The position numbers and the translations under genes are program-made. A stretch of 5,982 nt of DNA from the NCBI GenBank assembly GCA_020062065.1, contig JAGUWZ010000104.1, positions 1 to 5,982 of the forward strand, written 5' to 3'. Under the pieces are notes generated by a model that saw nothing but the letters and a program-made list of their open reading frames with translations, did no database searches and was not told the DNA's origin. Shown here piece by piece: positions 5,942 to 5,982 of this stretch. The first letter of the stretch is position 1. Every line of letters starts with the position of its first letter. This DNA comes from Candidatus Omnitrophota bacterium (GTDB lineage Bacteria; Omnitrophota; Gorgyraeia; Gygaellales; Profunditerraquicolaceae).

Positions 5942-5965
5942 AGTAAGGATGTAAGGAAGTAAGAA
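5942..5965 (+). repeat. three tandem imperfect octamers before the next gene
   Basis: AGTAAGGA, TGTAAGGA and AGTAAGAA follow each other without gaps. The first two each contain AAGGA, a Shine-Dalgarno-like core, and a third AAGGA (5965-5969) lies inside the true ribosome binding site just downstream. Confidence 0.55.
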
Positions 5966-5970
5966 AGGAG
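5964..5970 (+). promoter_or_regulatory. ribosome binding site of the downstream gene
   Basis: AAAGGAG sits 8 bases before the ATG at 5979, good spacing for a Shine-Dalgarno site. Confidence 0.7.
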
Positions 5971-5978
5971 TGAACAAA

Positions 5979-5982
5979 ATGA
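5979..5982 (+). CDS. start of a downstream gene (cut by the window end)
   Basis: ATGA at the very end of the window, preceded by AAAGGAG with 8-base spacing. Only one codon is present, so nothing can be said about the product. A phoB/phoR-type regulator or another Pho gene would be natural here, but that is only a guess from context. Confidence 0.5.

Larger units (their letters stand above)
5588..5978 (+). other. 391-base intergenic stretch after phoU
   Basis: I find no complete protein gene here. It holds a short recombinase-like remnant (5636-5740), a 10-bp palindrome CTTTTAAAAG (5750-5759), an 8-bp-stem inverted repeat (5771-5791), a long inverted repeat (5876-5907), a small palindrome (5913-5928) and a purine-rich tandem octamer (5942-5965) before the next gene. 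No tRNA, rRNA or CRISPR is recognisable. The dense repeats suggest a regulatory region for the downstream gene, an old integration site, or both. Confidence 0.7.

Overview
The window is a high-affinity phosphate uptake locus (pst) from a Gram-negative-type (diderm) bacterium. A diderm is indicated by PstS, which has a type I signal peptide and no lipobox cysteine and so should be free in a periplasm, and by a DUF2490-like predicted outer-membrane beta-barrel next door. Base composition is moderately AT-rich. I cannot fix the phylum from sequence alone. The duplicated pstB, codon use and barrel neighbour would suit an uncultured diderm lineage such as Omnitrophota, but that is a guess.

Layout, all on the + strand: a possible 3' end of an upstream gene (1-39); a DUF2490-type outer-membrane protein (92-751); a well-formed candidate Pho box of three units in 11-bp phase plus a -10 element (753-797); then a tightly packed operon pstS (GTG start, 827) - pstC - pstA - pstB1 - pstB2 - phoU (ends 5587). 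Gaps and overlaps inside the operon run from -7 to +16 bases. A gene-poor stretch follows (5588-5978) with a short remnant that looks like the C-terminus of a tyrosine recombinase, several inverted repeats and a tandem octamer. The window ends on the first four bases of another gene with a good ribosome binding site.

How the genes work together: PstS captures periplasmic phosphate, PstC and PstA form the membrane channel, the PstB subunits power it with ATP, and PhoU links transporter state to PhoR/PhoB-type signalling. The Pho box suggests the operon is induced by phosphate starvation.

The main discovery is in the two PstB paralogues. PstB1 has lost the Q-loop glutamine and the switch histidine but keeps a perfect LSGGQ. 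PstB2 keeps Q and H but has lost LSGGQ (LSLEE). The losses are complementary. In a head-to-tail dimer they leave exactly one complete ATPase site (PstB2 Walker/Q/H with PstB1 LSGGQ) and one degenerate site. This predicts an obligate heterodimeric phosphate importer ATPase with one consensus and one degenerate site, an arrangement known from heterodimeric ABC exporters and CFTR but which I do not know to be described for Pst.
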